From assembly GCA_015499995.1 (NCBI GenBank), contig JADNRV010000010.1, forward strand, positions 1 through 64,000: a stretch of DNA of 64,000 nucleotides, read 5' to 3'. Source of the stretch: Flammula alnicola (Eukaryota > Basidiomycota > Agaricomycetes > Agaricales > Strophariaceae). The notes under the pieces were generated by a model. That model worked only from the letters and a program-made list of their open reading frames with translations, was not told the origin of the DNA and made no database searches. The translations under genes and the position numbers were made by a program. This document shows positions 22,939-35,094 of this stretch, in pieces (the stretch's first letter is position 1; each line of letters begins with the position of its first letter).

Positions 22939-25138
22939 ATGGAAATCATGGTGATCTCAAAGGGATATATGATATGGGTTGATGTTATTTTTGCTTTTGT
23001 GAGTAGCCACAACTCCCAGTGATCAAGTGTAAATCTAGCTGCTGAATAAAATTTAGGCTACTCATGCATGGCTCCGAAACCACGAGCCTAAATCTATTGG
23101 CCGCCTTCTGGTGGCTCTTGCAATCATCCCGAGTCCTGTAGCCTATCGTTGGCACTCCTCTCTGGAATACTCCACTATCTGGCAACCATATGCAGTTTTT
23201 ATTTTGACCCTTTTAGGCTCGATTATTATTTACCGAGTCTCGCCATTTCATCCCCTTGCTCAACATCCGGGCCCTCTTCCATGCAAGATCTCGAAGCTGT
23301 GGACAGCATTCATCTCGTACCAAGGTAAATTACATCAATACCATCAGGAATTACACACAAAGTATGGGCCTATTGTTCGCGTGGGTCAGTCACTTTTCTC
23401 CTGCTTCGAGTCAAGAAATTTTTTCTAACTATAGTATTCGAAGGCCCCAACGAACTTTCAATTATTGATAAAGAATTTATCCCACATATTCTGGGCTCTC
23501 CTGGGTTGCCCAAAGGTCCTCGTACGTGACAATTTGACTTGTAAATAATTTTATTGTTTACATTGACTCAGAGTGGGATGGTCGATCATTCACTTCTCCT
23601 GATAAAAGCAACGACAATAGGCTTATCAGCGTCAAAGATTTTCACCGTCATGCAGAACTGCGGAAGCCATGGAACCAGGCCTTCAAGTCCACCCCTCTGA
23701 AAAGCTATGAAGAAATTTTGCTTCAACGAGCCACCCAGCTCACCTCTCACCTTGAGAAAGTATGCATGTCCTCTGCTGATCTTCGCGGCCACATTGATCT
23801 CGCCAAATGGATCAGTTTTTTATCGTGAGTTCTCCAATTATTTCGAGTCTGTATTTCACCCTTAGTCTTGGCTACGGATTTCAGGTTCGATTTTATGGGT
23901 GACATAGCGTAAGTCCGTCATCTGAAATTCATGCGCATAATTCAACACATGTCCTCCCCTCAGCTTTGGCGGTGGTTTCGAACTAATGCGAGACGGAGAT
24001 AAGGGCGGGCTCTGGGAGAACATGGAAGCAGGACTCTTGTGAGAAATCACCCTCATGAATCTCCATATCGATCGCTTCTTAGACCTTTTAGTTTGCCTTC
24101 AATTCTGCAGCATATTCCCTGGGTAGCACCCGTCATTCGTGCAACCCCGTTTGTTGGTGCAAGCATCAAAAAATTTGCTACTTTCGCCGTAAAGCAAGCT
24201 ACACTTCGATGCACAAAAGTTGTTCAGAAACGTGATCTCTTCTGTTTTATGGTGCGTGCTCGAAGTCAAAAAATTCTAGATTCTAGGATTACTTATGTAT
24301 GTATATGATAATTTTCTTCCATGTAAAGTTGGATGAGCTTGATTCTCATTCCAAAAACGATCCTTTCCCATTCATTGTCAACAATGCAGTGCTGGCCATC
24401 ATCGCTGGCTCAGATACGACTTCGTCGGCCCTCAGCAACATCATTTACTACCTCTTACGTTATCCCGAATATTTCAGAAGACTACGACGAGAGACCGATG
24501 AAGTCTTTTCCTTTGCGGATTGTACTTCCATCGACATCTCCCAGCTACCCAGCATGAAGTTGCTGAATGCCGTGATGTGTGTTTCCATATTTTGTATCTC
24601 TTGCAGTTCTGACGTCTTTCGACATAATTATCAGCAACGAAACGCTTCGTCTACAGCCCCCTTTACCCACTTCTCTACAGCGCGCATCCACGAAAAGTAG
24701 CGGAGGGAAGGTGGTTGGAGATACGTGAGTTGCGCGCTAACTCTGCATGTATTGAGATCCGTATTTATACCCTTCGAAAACAGTTTTATTCCTGAAGGAA
24801 CGGCAGTCATCATTCCTCCTTATGCTCTTCATCGTCACCCAGCCTATTTCTCGCCTCGACCCGAAGAATTTTGGCCGGAGCGGTGGTTAATGCAGAATGA
24901 CGAACAAGTCATTCTTAACCTCGGCGCTTATATACCCTTCTCCTTCGGCCCCGCCAATTGTGCTGGCAAACCTTTGGCGATGCAAGAATTACGCTATTTG
25001 ACGGCTCTGCTCGTCCGGCAGTTTGATATTACTTTCGAGTCAGGTTTCGCACCTGAAACTTGGGAGAAGAATTTGGAGGATAGGTTTGTACTGTCGAAGG
25101 GACCGCTGCCAGTTGTTTTGACCCCTAGAAAGACTTGA
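22939..25138 (+). CDS. cytochrome P450 (cluster copy C)
   Basis: This third member of the cluster P450 group is most like copy A. The first exon (MEIMVISKGYMIWVDVIFAF) joins to ATHAWLRNHEPKSI at the same position as in copies A and B. The hinge is HPLAQHPGPLP. FDFMGDIAFGGGFELMRDGD, AGSDTTSS (I-helix), NETLRLQPP (K-helix ExxR), FWPERW (PERF) and FSFGPANCAGKPLA (haem Cys) follow in order. The Arg before the Cys is Ala, as in copy A. The protein ends KGPLPVVLTPRKT and is complete. It is expected in the ER membrane, acting on the same terpenoid pathway. A start further upstream in the long 5' frame is possible but less consistent with the paralogues. Confidence 0.9.
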
Positions 25139-25335
25139 TCTCAGAATGGTGGGCTAAAATATGACATCACTCTCGGTATTGACAGAATTCACGGTTTGGC
25201 CTGTCCCGATTCTGCGAAAGATATCGAATCACATACAGCTATGTACATAACTATTGGTTGACCGTGCTACAATGATTTCAATTTTTGGTGTTTTCGAGGG
25301 CGAGTGCTTTGGAAACTTTGCAAATCGTGGTTCTA

Positions 25336-27335
25336 TTAAAATTTCCAACCACCCGCAAGGCCCATCACATTTTCGGGATCAACCCTGGCCTTAAGAACTT
25401 GCAGCGCTGGTAGGTTTACTCCATACATATCTACCAAAGGCGTCCCAGCAACGGCATAGTTGGGGTAGTTGGGCGCGTGAACAAGTTGGGTTTGCCCTTC
25501 CGCTAGAGCAGCCTTTCGAATGTGTGCCGCGCTAGCTACGACAGCATCGTGGAAGTCGGGGTCGAATTCGGATGAGTTCCACGCATACGCAATATTGAAA
25601 GGCTGGAAGGGTATGTCGCGCACTGGGGGGAACGCGGTTTTGTCGGGGTTGTGGGAATAAATCGAAGGAAGGAAAAGCTCTATGTCGTATGCAACGAAAC
25701 TTTCGCTCTTATCGCTAAGAGCAGCTCCCCAAAACTATAAAGATTTACATGAGAAAATCCGCGAACTAAAAATGAAAAATATATACCATGGTCTCGTTCA
25801 AAAGTACGTCCGAAAGACCTGGAGTCAAGGCGAGAATTGGGACTCCGTTGTATAGACCTCTGCAATATTAAATACTTGATTCAGAGCAAGTTAGATCATT
25901 AAAAGAACTGCGTTCACCGTATACCGGCGGTGGCATTCACTTGGGTAGACTGAACGAGAGAGAGAAAGCTTCGGGTACTGATATCTGACTGGATGGAGGG
26001 GATAGCCAAAAAGTCATCGAAGATGCCTGGTGGGCGGGTCGGAGCATCGTAGAAAAGTTGTTGGACAGCGATAACCTTTATTGTTTCAATATCAGGTCCA
26101 GAACTCAGCACCCTTGAACGAAGTACTCCACTCGCACCTGTTGGACCGCAGCCATATAGCTGTAGGAAATGATAATGGCTGCTTTGGGATCTGTCACGGA
26201 GGTTTGGAAATTAGCAGTAGCAGCTTTGATATCAGGGATAGTCGATCCGAGGTTAATGATCGAGCCACCCTGGGAGAAGATGTTAGTTATGCAACTTGCA
26301 GGGAGGATATGACACAATGCATACCCAGACCTGAGTTTCAGGGAAAGCCTTTAAGGTAAACTTGGTCACAATGCCCTATGATTAGATGACAACATCAGCT
26401 CAAGAGATAAACTGAATGGATTGAAATCGAGTACAAAGTTATTCTGACCGCCCTTCAGACCAAAGAATAGCTCGGGGTCTGACGCATGTGTTACAATCAC
26501 CACTTGTCCATCAACCTTGACTAATTCGAACGCAACGACATTATCAACTGCGAGACCATATTGGTTTGTCTTCCAAGAGTATCCTGCCGCAACACAGGAA
26601 ACGTGTCAAAAGACTTCTTTAGTCCAGGATGTGCTTGACATACCTCCTCCCAAGGTAAAGCCGGCTACACCTATTCCAGTGACGCGACCTCCAAGGACAT
26701 TGACGCCCAAGGGCTCAAGGGCTGCGTATACGTCGTCCCATATGAGCCCTGCGCCAATATCAGCGGTCTGAGAAGTAGCATTATACTTGATTTCTGAGAA
26801 TCGATACATCGAGATGTGGACATCAGGCGTCGACGAGAAACCTGGATTCGTTGCGTGGCCGCCACCTTTGACCTATGAAAGGTAGGAAGGGACGTCGATT
26901 AAACACTTTGAGGAGAATGAACAATAATACTGCAAAGGGTGTCCTGGTTCTTCCTAATATACCAAGCTTTGCATGAACGGATCAGCGACATGAATACGAG
27001 CTCCCGATTTGCAGAATGCTCACCATTTTTCCAACGTCGGCCGGGGATCCTGCTTCGACAACGCATTTGGACTGCTGGGTGCTGGAGATAGCATAGTGAA
27101 AAATTCCTTTTTCATATAAAGGATCGCCTTTACCATCGGAACGTTAGGGTTGAAACTCCAAAACAATCTGTAAATGCGCACCTGGATAAAATACCCCGCT
27201 AGCTGACGATATGGCCTGTGCGATCTGGACGCAGATAGCATCAGGAAGAGCTCTTCTCTGTTCAGGACTCTTATTTCCAATGGCGACGACGGGGACCCAG
27301 AGACCAACGAGAAGCGCCCGCCTTGACAACAGCAT
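25336..27335 (-). CDS. secreted FAD-linked oxidase, BBE/VAO type (array copy 1)
   Basis: About nine exons give roughly 475 residues. A signal peptide (MLLSRRALLVGLWVPVVAIG) is followed by the FAD_binding_4 domain with CVVEAGSPADVGKM and VKGGGHATNPGFSS, whose His is the expected 8-alpha covalent FAD anchor. Where bicovalent enzymes have a second Cys anchor this protein has GIGVAGFTLGGG, so FAD is probably held by one bond. The substrate domain and a C-terminal BBE-type end (PNYPNYAVAGTPL to GLAGGWKF) complete it. Family members oxidise alcohols, sugars or amines with O2 and release H2O2. The substrate here is unknown. It is the first-listed of four adjacent minus-strand copies, and its place downstream of the P450s suggests late oxidation of a secreted product. 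Confidence 0.9.
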
Positions 27336-27370
27336 AAGATGTATTTCAGAGGAGAGTGTTGGGTGCGTTC

Positions 27371-27385
27371 CATTCTTTTATGGGG
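27371..27385 (-). promoter_or_regulatory. TATA-like box upstream of oxidase copy 1
   Basis: Read on the minus strand, CCCCATAAAAGAATG lies about 36-50 nt before the start codon. The same CATAAAAGAACG-type block stands before the other array copies, which marks it as the core promoter. Confidence 0.6.
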
Positions 27386-28094
27386 CTCGTCAATCGAATG
27401 CTTATTAAGAAAAGGCGTGCGGGGTTTGATGGCAGTCAATGGGAGAATAAATTCATATGGAGGCTGAAGGCTATTAAAAGGCGAAGCTTATTGAGTCTTG
27501 ACGTTATTGCATAAGTGCGGACTTCCGACTCGCACGATGGAGCAGTCAAATCTGACCGCTCTCTGGGTGCGGGTGTTCGGGAACGCGTCGAGGCAAGGTT
27601 GTGCGCATAGCATCGCAGGCAAGGTGTTAAAACATGGAATTTGGAAGTCTGACTACGGGAGACTAGGTGTTGCCAGTGGTTCAAGTTGTCTTCTGCGTCG
27701 CGTCGCGCTGGCGTACTTATTTATATGAACGTGCACGGGCCACATCACAAATCTAATCTAATCTACGCGAGTAAACGCACTGAACAGAGGAAGGAGAATT
27801 TCGCCTAGAGTGAACGGACACGATATCGCGACGATATCGATTGAGATCCTGCGTGGAAAACGCACTCGTGTCGTCGTTAGTGGTGGAAGATATTTGCACT
27901 GTGAGATTTCTGTATTCTTAGAGCAATGACGAAGCTTGGACCACTGGCAAGCAATGACGAGGCTCTTGCTTCCGATTTGAGCCCCAGTGTTCCGTGGGCC
28001 AACCAAGTTTGATGCAGGAATTCGAAGGGGACATATAAATGAATTTCATCTATTTATTCCACCTATATACCTTGCTTGCCAACCCCGCCATCCA
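27386..28094. other. spacer between oxidase copies 1 and 2
   Basis: No gene is supported. The part near 27540-27630 resembles 21683-21770, with a shared AATCTGAC-GCTCTC core. The last 100 bp (about 28000-28094) resemble the sequences just 3' of oxidase copies 3 and 4, which indicates that the duplicated unit extends past the coding sequence. Confidence 0.45.
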
Positions 28095-30090
28095 TTAAAA
28101 TTTCCATCCTCCAGCGAGACCCATCACATTGTTTGGATCAACTCTGGCCTTCAGAGCGCGCAGTGCTGGAAGATTTCTTCCATACATATCTGCCAACGGC
28201 GTGCCACTAATAGCATAGTTGGGGTAATGAGGCGCGTGAACGAGTTGGGTTTGTCCTTCAGCTAGAGCAGCCTGGTGAATGTGGGCTGCGCTATCAACGG
28301 CGGCCTTGTGGAAGTCAGCATCGAATTCGGATGAGTTCCACGAATATGCGATATTGAAAGGCTTGAAGGGTATGTTGCGCAATGGGGGGAACGCTGTTTT
28401 CTGGGGGTTGTGGGAGTAAATAGAAGGAAGGAATATTTCTATGGCGTATGACAACGCAATTTCGCTCTTATCACCAAGAGCAGCTCCCCAAAACTATAGA
28501 AGAGTACATGAGAAATCTTATGAAATGATTAAAGATAAAAACATATACCATTGTCTCGTTCAGAAGCACGTCCGAAAGGCCCGGAGTGAAGGCGAGAATC
28601 GGAACTCCGTTGTATAGATCTCTACAATACTCGATTCAGAGAAAGTTAGATACCTTTCAAGTCAGGGGATGAGCTCACCGTGCCCCAGGGGCGGCGTTCA
28701 CTTGGGACGACTGAACGAGAGAGAGATAGCTTCGGGTGCTAATATCTGACTGGATGGATGGGATAGCCAAAAAAGCATCGAAAATTCCTGGTGGGGGGGT
28801 CGGAGCATCATAGAAAAGAAGTTGAGAGGCAATGACCTTCAAAATTTTAATATTATCAACAATGAGCAACGTTCAATCAAATACGCTAGGCGCACCTGTT
28901 GGGACGTAGCCTCATAGGTGTAAGCAATGATGATGGCTGCCTTTGGATCTGTCACGGAGGTTTCGAAATTAGCGGTGGCGACTTTGATGTCAGGGATAGC
29001 CGATTCTAAGTTGGTGATCGCCCCACCCTGCGGTGCGATTTTAGTTACGCGACTTGCATCGAGCATATAACCACAATGCATACCCAAATCTGAGTTTGAG
29101 GGAAAGTCTTTAATGTAAACCTGGTCACAATTCCCTACAATTACGTGTTAACGTTAGCTCAAGACCTAACCTGAATGGAGTGACCATACAAAGTTATTAA
29201 AACCGCCCTTCAGACCGAAGAATAGCTCGGGGTCTGACGCGTGTGTTACAGTCTCCACTGTCCCATCAGGCTTGACTAACTCGAATGCAACGACATTATC
29301 AATTGCGAGACCATATTGGTTTGTCTTGAAAGAATATCCTGCCACAACGCAGGAGAATGAATTTAAACAGCTATATTCCAGAATGTGCTCAACATACCTC
29401 CTCCCAAGGTGAATCCTGCTACGCCTACGCCAGTGATCCGACCTCCAACAACATTGAGGCCCAAGGGCTCGAGAGCAGCATAGACATCGTCCCATATGAG
29501 CCCTGCACCAATATCAGCGGTCTTAGAAACAGCGTCATACTTGATTTCTGAGAATCGAGACATCGAGATGTGGACACCCGGCGTCGATGAGAAACCAGGA
29601 TTCGTTGCGTGACCACCGCCCTTGACCTATGAAAGGTAGGATTAAGCATGGAGTACTGCGACGAGAATTGCCAGCAATATTACTGCAAAGGGTGTGTTGG
29701 TTTTCCCTAATATACCAAGCTTTGCATGAACGGATCAGCAGGTTAATACCAGCCACCAATTTGCAGACTGCTCACTATTTTTCCAACGTCGGCTGGAGAC
29801 CCAGCTTCGACAACACACCTGGACTGCTGGGTACTAGAGATAGCAAAGTGGGAGATTCCTTTTTCATATGAAGGATCCCCTTTGCCGTCCGAACGTAAGC
29901 TTTATAAATTAAATTTAATAGTCCACAAAGGCATACCTGGGTAAAATACCTCACTAGCTGACGATATGGACTTTGCAATTTTGAAGCAGACTGCATCAGG
30001 AGGAATCGTTAGCTGTTCGGGAGTCTGGTTTCTAAGAGCGACGAAGGGGACCCAGAGATAGGCGAGAAGTGCCTGTCTTGACCACATCAT
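28095..30090 (-). CDS. secreted FAD-linked oxidase, BBE/VAO type (array copy 2)
   Basis: The gene has the same exon pattern as its neighbours. The signal peptide is MMWSRQALLAYLWVPFVAL. The FAD anchor region reads KGGGHATNPGFSSTPGVHIS, and the second-anchor position is again without Cys (TGVGVAGFTLGGG). The tryptophan of the YSWKTNQYGL segment is Phe here (YSFKTNQYGL), and one segment reads GGFNNF where the others read GGQNNF, so substrate contacts may have diverged. The C-terminal block HAPHYPNYAISGTPLADMYG ends in GLAGGWKF. About 475 residues, complete. It is expected to be secreted and to oxidise a small molecule or carbohydrate with release of H2O2. Function beyond the family is unknown. 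Confidence 0.9.
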
Positions 30091-30120
30091 GAGATTTGCT
30101 GTGAATGAAAGTGTAGAGTT

Positions 30121-30135
30121 CGTTCTTTTATGGGG
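30121..30135 (-). promoter_or_regulatory. TATA-like box upstream of oxidase copy 2
   Basis: On the minus strand CCCATAAAAGAACG lies about 31-45 nt before the start codon. It is nearly identical to the block before oxidase copy 3. Confidence 0.65.
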
Positions 30136-30401
30136 TTCGTCAGTGACTTTACCGGGGCATCCCAAGAACGGGGAATGACTTGATAAGCCTAACTTTAGCT
30201 GAAAATGGCATCAAATGTTACTTGCCCCTGATAGTGGTCAATTAAACTCAGTTTCAAGCAGAAATGCACAACCGGCGCTTCGCGCGGCAACTTGAAGCAC
30301 GCGCGATCAATTTTAATTAAAAGTCGACAACGTACGTCATATTTTGCGGTGTCCGACGGCTCGCCAATTGCTTGCGAGATTATGATCCGGGGTCAGGCCG
30401 G

Positions 30402-30700
30402 TCAGGGCTCAGTTGATAGCGGCAACGATGAGGGCGGAGGCGAGACGTCCACAGCTAAGGCATGTGTTAGATAGCCCTAGGAGAGTAATATTCAATGGTA
30501 CTATTCTCCAGACCGGTGGATGCGTGTACGACACGGCAGAGCAAGTTTGAGGAGATGTTCTGACTGTGTCTCATGGGGTTACGTGACAGACAACGCGCAA
30601 AAAGGCGCGTACGCTGTGCTGAAGGCTCATATCTCTCGAACGATTCATCTGCAATTCGCAAAGATTTGCGGATAGGGAGTTCGAACTAAATGTTTCGAAG
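30402..30700 (+). repeat. left arm of a ~300-bp inverted repeat
   Basis: This arm is the inverted counterpart of 30799-31123, with a 98-bp spacer. Long stretches are identical, including the block around CTGACTGTGTCTCATGGGG. Small deletions distinguish the arms, and this arm lacks about 20 bp near its inner end. No target-site duplication is visible. Confidence 0.85.
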
Positions 30701-30798
30701 AAAGTATATCACGCGCCGTGCCCGTTTGGTTGATATTCAAGTTTTCTGTACTGTGTTGGCTCATTTGCATCGCCCTGCCTTTAAAATGCCCCAATTTT

Positions 30799-31123
30799 TT
30801 CGAAACATTTAGAATATATAGATTGCTATTCGAACTCCACATCCGCCAATTTTCGCGAATTGCGGATGAATCTTTCGAGAGATATGAGCCTTCAGCACAG
30901 CGTACGCGCCTTTTTGCGCGTTGTCTGTCACGTAACCCCATGAGACACAGTCAGAACATCTCCTCAAACTTGCTCTGCCGCGTCGTACACGCATCCACCG
31001 GTCTGCCAGTGGAGAATAGTACCATTGAATATTACTCTCCTAGGTGCTATCTAACACATGCCTTAGATATGGACGCCTCGCCTCCACCCCGCCTCACCGT
31101 CCGCGCTATCAACGGAGCCCTGA
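30799..31123 (-). repeat. right arm of a ~300-bp inverted repeat
   Basis: This is the reverse-complement partner of 30402-30700. The 138-codon plus-strand frame across it mirrors a minus-strand frame in the left arm (both read IADESFERYEPSAQRTRL), purely because of the palindrome. No domain supports a gene. Confidence 0.85.
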
Positions 31124-32610
31124 TCCCATTTTGACACGCTCGCAATTGACATGTATATTGTATATTTAGAGACCCGTTTGCCCAGAATAGCTGTTTATTA
31201 TTACAAGCAAAGGCGCGGAAATCAAGTTTTCAAATTTACATAATGACTTTCGCGTTTCAATCCAATCACCCTTCAGCTTGCTCACGAAATTATTCTCCCG
31301 TCGAACCCGGGCAGTTGTATATGCATTAAAACACCAGTACTATGTATGCAATATGTATCCAAACTACATCAATGATGCTAAAGTTGTGATAAGCTACTTG
31401 TTGTCCACAAAGCTCGTAAATATATGCGAATCTCGACGACAATTACCAAGGCCTTGAGGAATATATAAAAAACATTACGGCCTGTAGATATACTAGAGGT
31501 TTTCAGTCCTTGGTTGGGGTGCTGTGTGCCTTAAACGGGGCGAGTTTGCTGCCTCGAGCTCCATTCGGCAACTTGCCGAACCTGCCGTACGGCGTACGCA
31601 GGGTAGCGAGCGCCAAATTCCAATCCAAAATTATCCAAGTTACAACATCAGGTTGCGTCAGGTGCCATCCCCACTAATTACTTTGCAGGCCCATACGGTC
31701 GATGAAACAAAGGCGTATATAAGTCGTATCATAATAAAATTTATCGCCGTTGAAGGCACCCAGAACGGGCTGGGACGCATTCCGAAAAGGGTGGACCTGA
31801 TCATCCGTTTGCGGCACACCTTCGGCACGTCAGTCGTTCAATCATTTCCCAAGCACCACTGAAGCCTGCGCTAGTCTAAGTATGCATCTCCAAACCAATG
31901 GATTTCAATCGCAAAAGGCACGCGATCAATTTTTATTTTAAAGTGCAAAGGTACGTCGTAATAACCCGGGCTTCCTACAAGTATCCGATACTGGACAGGT
32001 CAGAGCGCTCGGGGAGTCCGGACATTGAGAATGCAACAGGAATTGCGCATACTGTATGCACTGTACAGCGGGCCAAAGTCACCCGGAAACATCTGCTAGA
32101 GCACAATACTAGCGCCCGTAGGACCGCTGTTGGAGTGAGGCACGCAGTGGCATTATCCGCGCATACTATTCTTGGGTATCTCAAACACAGGCGCACGGAG
32201 CAAAATTTCGAATGACATCGAAAACGTCCGCAGTTATGCAATCAGCTGGAATGGCCGACACGACTGATGGCTTCAGTCAAACGTGCCCTCAGGCGTAAGG
32301 ATTAAGCGCTATTAGGCTTGGTATATTGTTGTTAGAGGAGATCCTGCCATCTGAAGTTATTGTGCAGATGCCGGACAATTGAGAGTTTTGTATTTTAGAC
32401 TGTTCTCAGTGCTGGTCCCTGGGCGCTGAGCGCTGAACAAGTTGGTACGCACCCGATGTTGCGGGGTAGGGAAAAAAACGATTGTTTCTGTCGGCCAGCC
32501 GTGTTTGATCATGATCCAAGAAGGTGACGTATAGATGATATTGCACTGACTTTAAACAACCATCGAGTTCACCCCGAATCTATACCCTTGCTTGCAAGCC
32601 CCACCATCCT
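31124..32610. other. spacer between the palindrome and oxidase copy 3
   Basis: No gene is supported. Open frames at 31524-31862 and 31898-32215 show no domain. A phrase at 31917-31962 (GCACGCGATCAATTTTT and following bases) resembles 30298-30345. The last 350 bp resemble the 3' flank of oxidase copy 4 (34810-35094), showing a shared duplicated unit. Confidence 0.45.
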
Positions 32611-34610
32611 TTAAAATTTCCATCCCCCGGCTAGACCCATGGTATTGGTTGGATCAACTCTGGCCTTAAGAGCCCGCAGCGCTGGAAGGTTCACTCCATA
32701 CATATCTACCAAAGGCGTCCCAGCAACGGCATAGTTGGGGTAGTTCGGCGCGTGAACGAGTCCGGTTTGCCCTTCCGCTAGAGCAGCCTTTCGGATTTGT
32801 GCCGAGCTAGCAACAATGGCATTGTGGAAGGCGAGGTCAAATTCGGATGAGTTCCACAAAAACGCGATATTGAAAGGCTGGAAGGGTATGTCGCGCACTG
32901 GGGGGAACGCGGTTTTGTCGGGGTTGTGGGAATAAATCGAAGGAAGGAACAGTTCTATGTCGTACGAGAGCATAATTTCGCTCTTCTCACCAAGAGCAGC
33001 TCCCCAAAACTGTAGAAAAATACAGAGAAATCTCGTGAAATGATTAAAGATGAAAACGTATACCATAGTCTCGTTCAAAAGCACATCCGAAAGGCCCGGA
33101 GTCAACGTGAGGATAGAAACTCCCTCGTATAGACCTCTGCAATGTCAAATACTTGATTCAGAGCAAGTTTAGTAGATCCCTTAAAAGAACTGTGCTCACC
33201 GTATCCCAGTAGAGGCATTCACCGGGGAAGATTGAACGAGAGAGAGAAAGCTTCGGGTGCCAATATCTGACTGGATGGATGGGATAGCCAAAAAATCGTC
33301 GAAAATTCCTGGAGGGGGGGTCGGAGCATCATAGAAAAGAAGTTGAGAGGCAATGACCTTCAAAATTTTAATATTATCGACAATGAGCAACGTTCAATCA
33401 AATACTCTATCTGCACCTGTTGGGACGCAGCCACATAGTTATAAGCAATGATGATGGCTGCTTTTGGATCTGTTGCCGAGGTTTGGAAAGTAGCAGTAGC
33501 AGCTTTGACGTCAGGGATAGCCGATCCTAGGTTAACGATCGTTCCACCCTGCGCGATGGTGTTAGTTACACAACTGGAATCGAGGGTATCATCATACTGC
33601 GTACCCAAACCTGAGTTTGAGGGAAAGTCTTCAAGGTAAACTTGACCACAATTCCCTACAATTACGTGTTAATGTCAGCTCAAGGTATAACCTGGATACT
33701 AGAGTGAACCCACATACAAAATTATTCTGACCGCCCTTCAGACCAAAGAATAGTTCGGGATCTGAGGCGTGTGTTACAGTCACCACTGTCCCATCAGGCT
33801 TGACTAACTCGAATGCAACGACGTTATCAACTGCGAGCCCATATTGGTTTGTCTTCCAAGAATATCCTGGCATAATACAGGAAAGTGGGTTAAGATTTCT
33901 TTATCCAATTACGTGGTTGACGTACCCCCTCCCAAGGTGAATCCGGCTACGCCTATTCCAGTGACGCGACCTCCAACGACATTGACGCCCAAAGGCTCGA
34001 GAGCTGCGTAGACGTCATCCCATATCAACCCAGCGCCGATATCAGCGGTCTGGGACGTGGCATTATACGTGATTTCAGAGAACCGATACATCGAGATGTG
34101 GACATCCGGGGTTGACGAGAAATCCGGATTCATTGCATGACCACCACCCTTGACCTATGAAAGATGAACATGGATTAACTTGAAGGGAGATGCGAACGAT
34201 ATTACTGCAAAGGGCGTCCTGGTCCTTCCCAATATATCAAGCTTTGTGTGAACGGGTCAGCCACATTGGTACCAGTCGCAAACTTGCAGAATGCTCACTA
34301 TTTTCCCCACGTCGGCTGGGGACCCTGCTTCAACGACGCATTTTGACTGCTGGGTGCCAGAGATAGCATAGTGGAAGATTCCTTTTTCGTATAAAGGATC
34401 GCCTTTACCATCGGAACGTTAGCGTTGGAACTTAAAAGTAGTTTTCAAATGCATACCTGGGTAATACACCTCGCTAGCCAACGATATGACATTTGCAATC
34501 TGGACGCATATTGTATCAGGGAGAGCCCTCCTCTGTTCAGGGGTCTTGATTCCAAGAGCGACGAAGGGGACGCAGAGGCAAACGAGAAGCGCCCGCCTTG
34601 GCAGCATCAT
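32611..34610 (-). CDS. secreted FAD-linked oxidase, BBE/VAO type (array copy 3)
   Basis: The signal peptide is MMLPRRALLVCLCVPFVALG. The FAD-binding half contains CVVEAGSPADVGKI and KGGGHAMNPDFSSTPDVHIS. This copy has Met-Asn-Pro-Asp where the others have Thr-(Asn/Ser)-Pro-Gly, a change right next to the FAD-linking His. GIGVAGFTLGGG without Cys, the GYSWKTNQYGLAVDN segment, GLKGGQNNF and the C-terminal HAPNYPNYAVAGTPL to GLAGGWKF follow. Exon boundaries match copies 1, 2 and 4, and no stop or frame break was seen. About 475 residues. It should be a secreted oxidase that passes electrons from FAD to O2. The substrate is unknown. Confidence 0.88.
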
Positions 34611-34640
34611 GAGATTTGCTGTGAGTGAAGATGTTAAGCT

Positions 34641-34655
34641 CGTTCTTTTATGGGA
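34641..34655 (-). promoter_or_regulatory. TATA-like box upstream of oxidase copy 3
   Basis: On the minus strand CCCATAAAAGAACG lies about 31-45 nt before the start codon, matching copy 2. The 5' leader just after it is also shared with copy 2 (a CACAGCAAATCTCATGATG stretch covering the start codon). Confidence 0.65.
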
Positions 34656-35094
34656 GTTGACAATGACAGGTTCAGTAAGCAAAGATGTGTCGGGTGCGAT
34701 GGGAGAATAATTTCCTAGGCAAGTCGAGGGGTGATTGAAAGGAGTACAGATTCACGCGAGAACCTCGGCCTGAAAGGCAACAAGAGAATTTTACCTGGGG
34801 AAAATATTAATGGACACGACTGATGCATATGGCTTCTGTCAACCGTGGGCTCAGGCGCGAGGATTACTATCAAGCTTGGTATGTTGTCATTCGTGAGTGG
34901 AGATGTCTGCAGATGCGAGATACCGGGATATTGGTATTTTTGTATTTCAGGCTGCTGACCTTTTAGAAAGGCTTATTATGGATTTGGGTCTTCTGTCGGC
35001 CAAGCGTATTTGATCCAAGAAGGGGACATATAAATGTTATTGCGCACCGAGTTTACCCCGAACCTATACCCCTGCTTGCAAGTCCCGCCATCCG
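34656..35094. other. spacer between oxidase copies 3 and 4
   Basis: No gene is supported. From about 34810 to 35094 the sequence resembles the region 3' of copy 3 (32250-32610), including GACACGACTGATG, a TTTGTATTT-CAG/AGA stretch, and the phrase CTTGCAAG-CCC just before the stop codon. This is evidence for segmental duplication of gene plus 3' flank. Confidence 0.55.

Noticed and set aside
30718..31134. 138-codon open frame with a twin on the opposite strand
   Set aside because: The twin exists only because the region is an inverted repeat. No domain or splice evidence supports translation.
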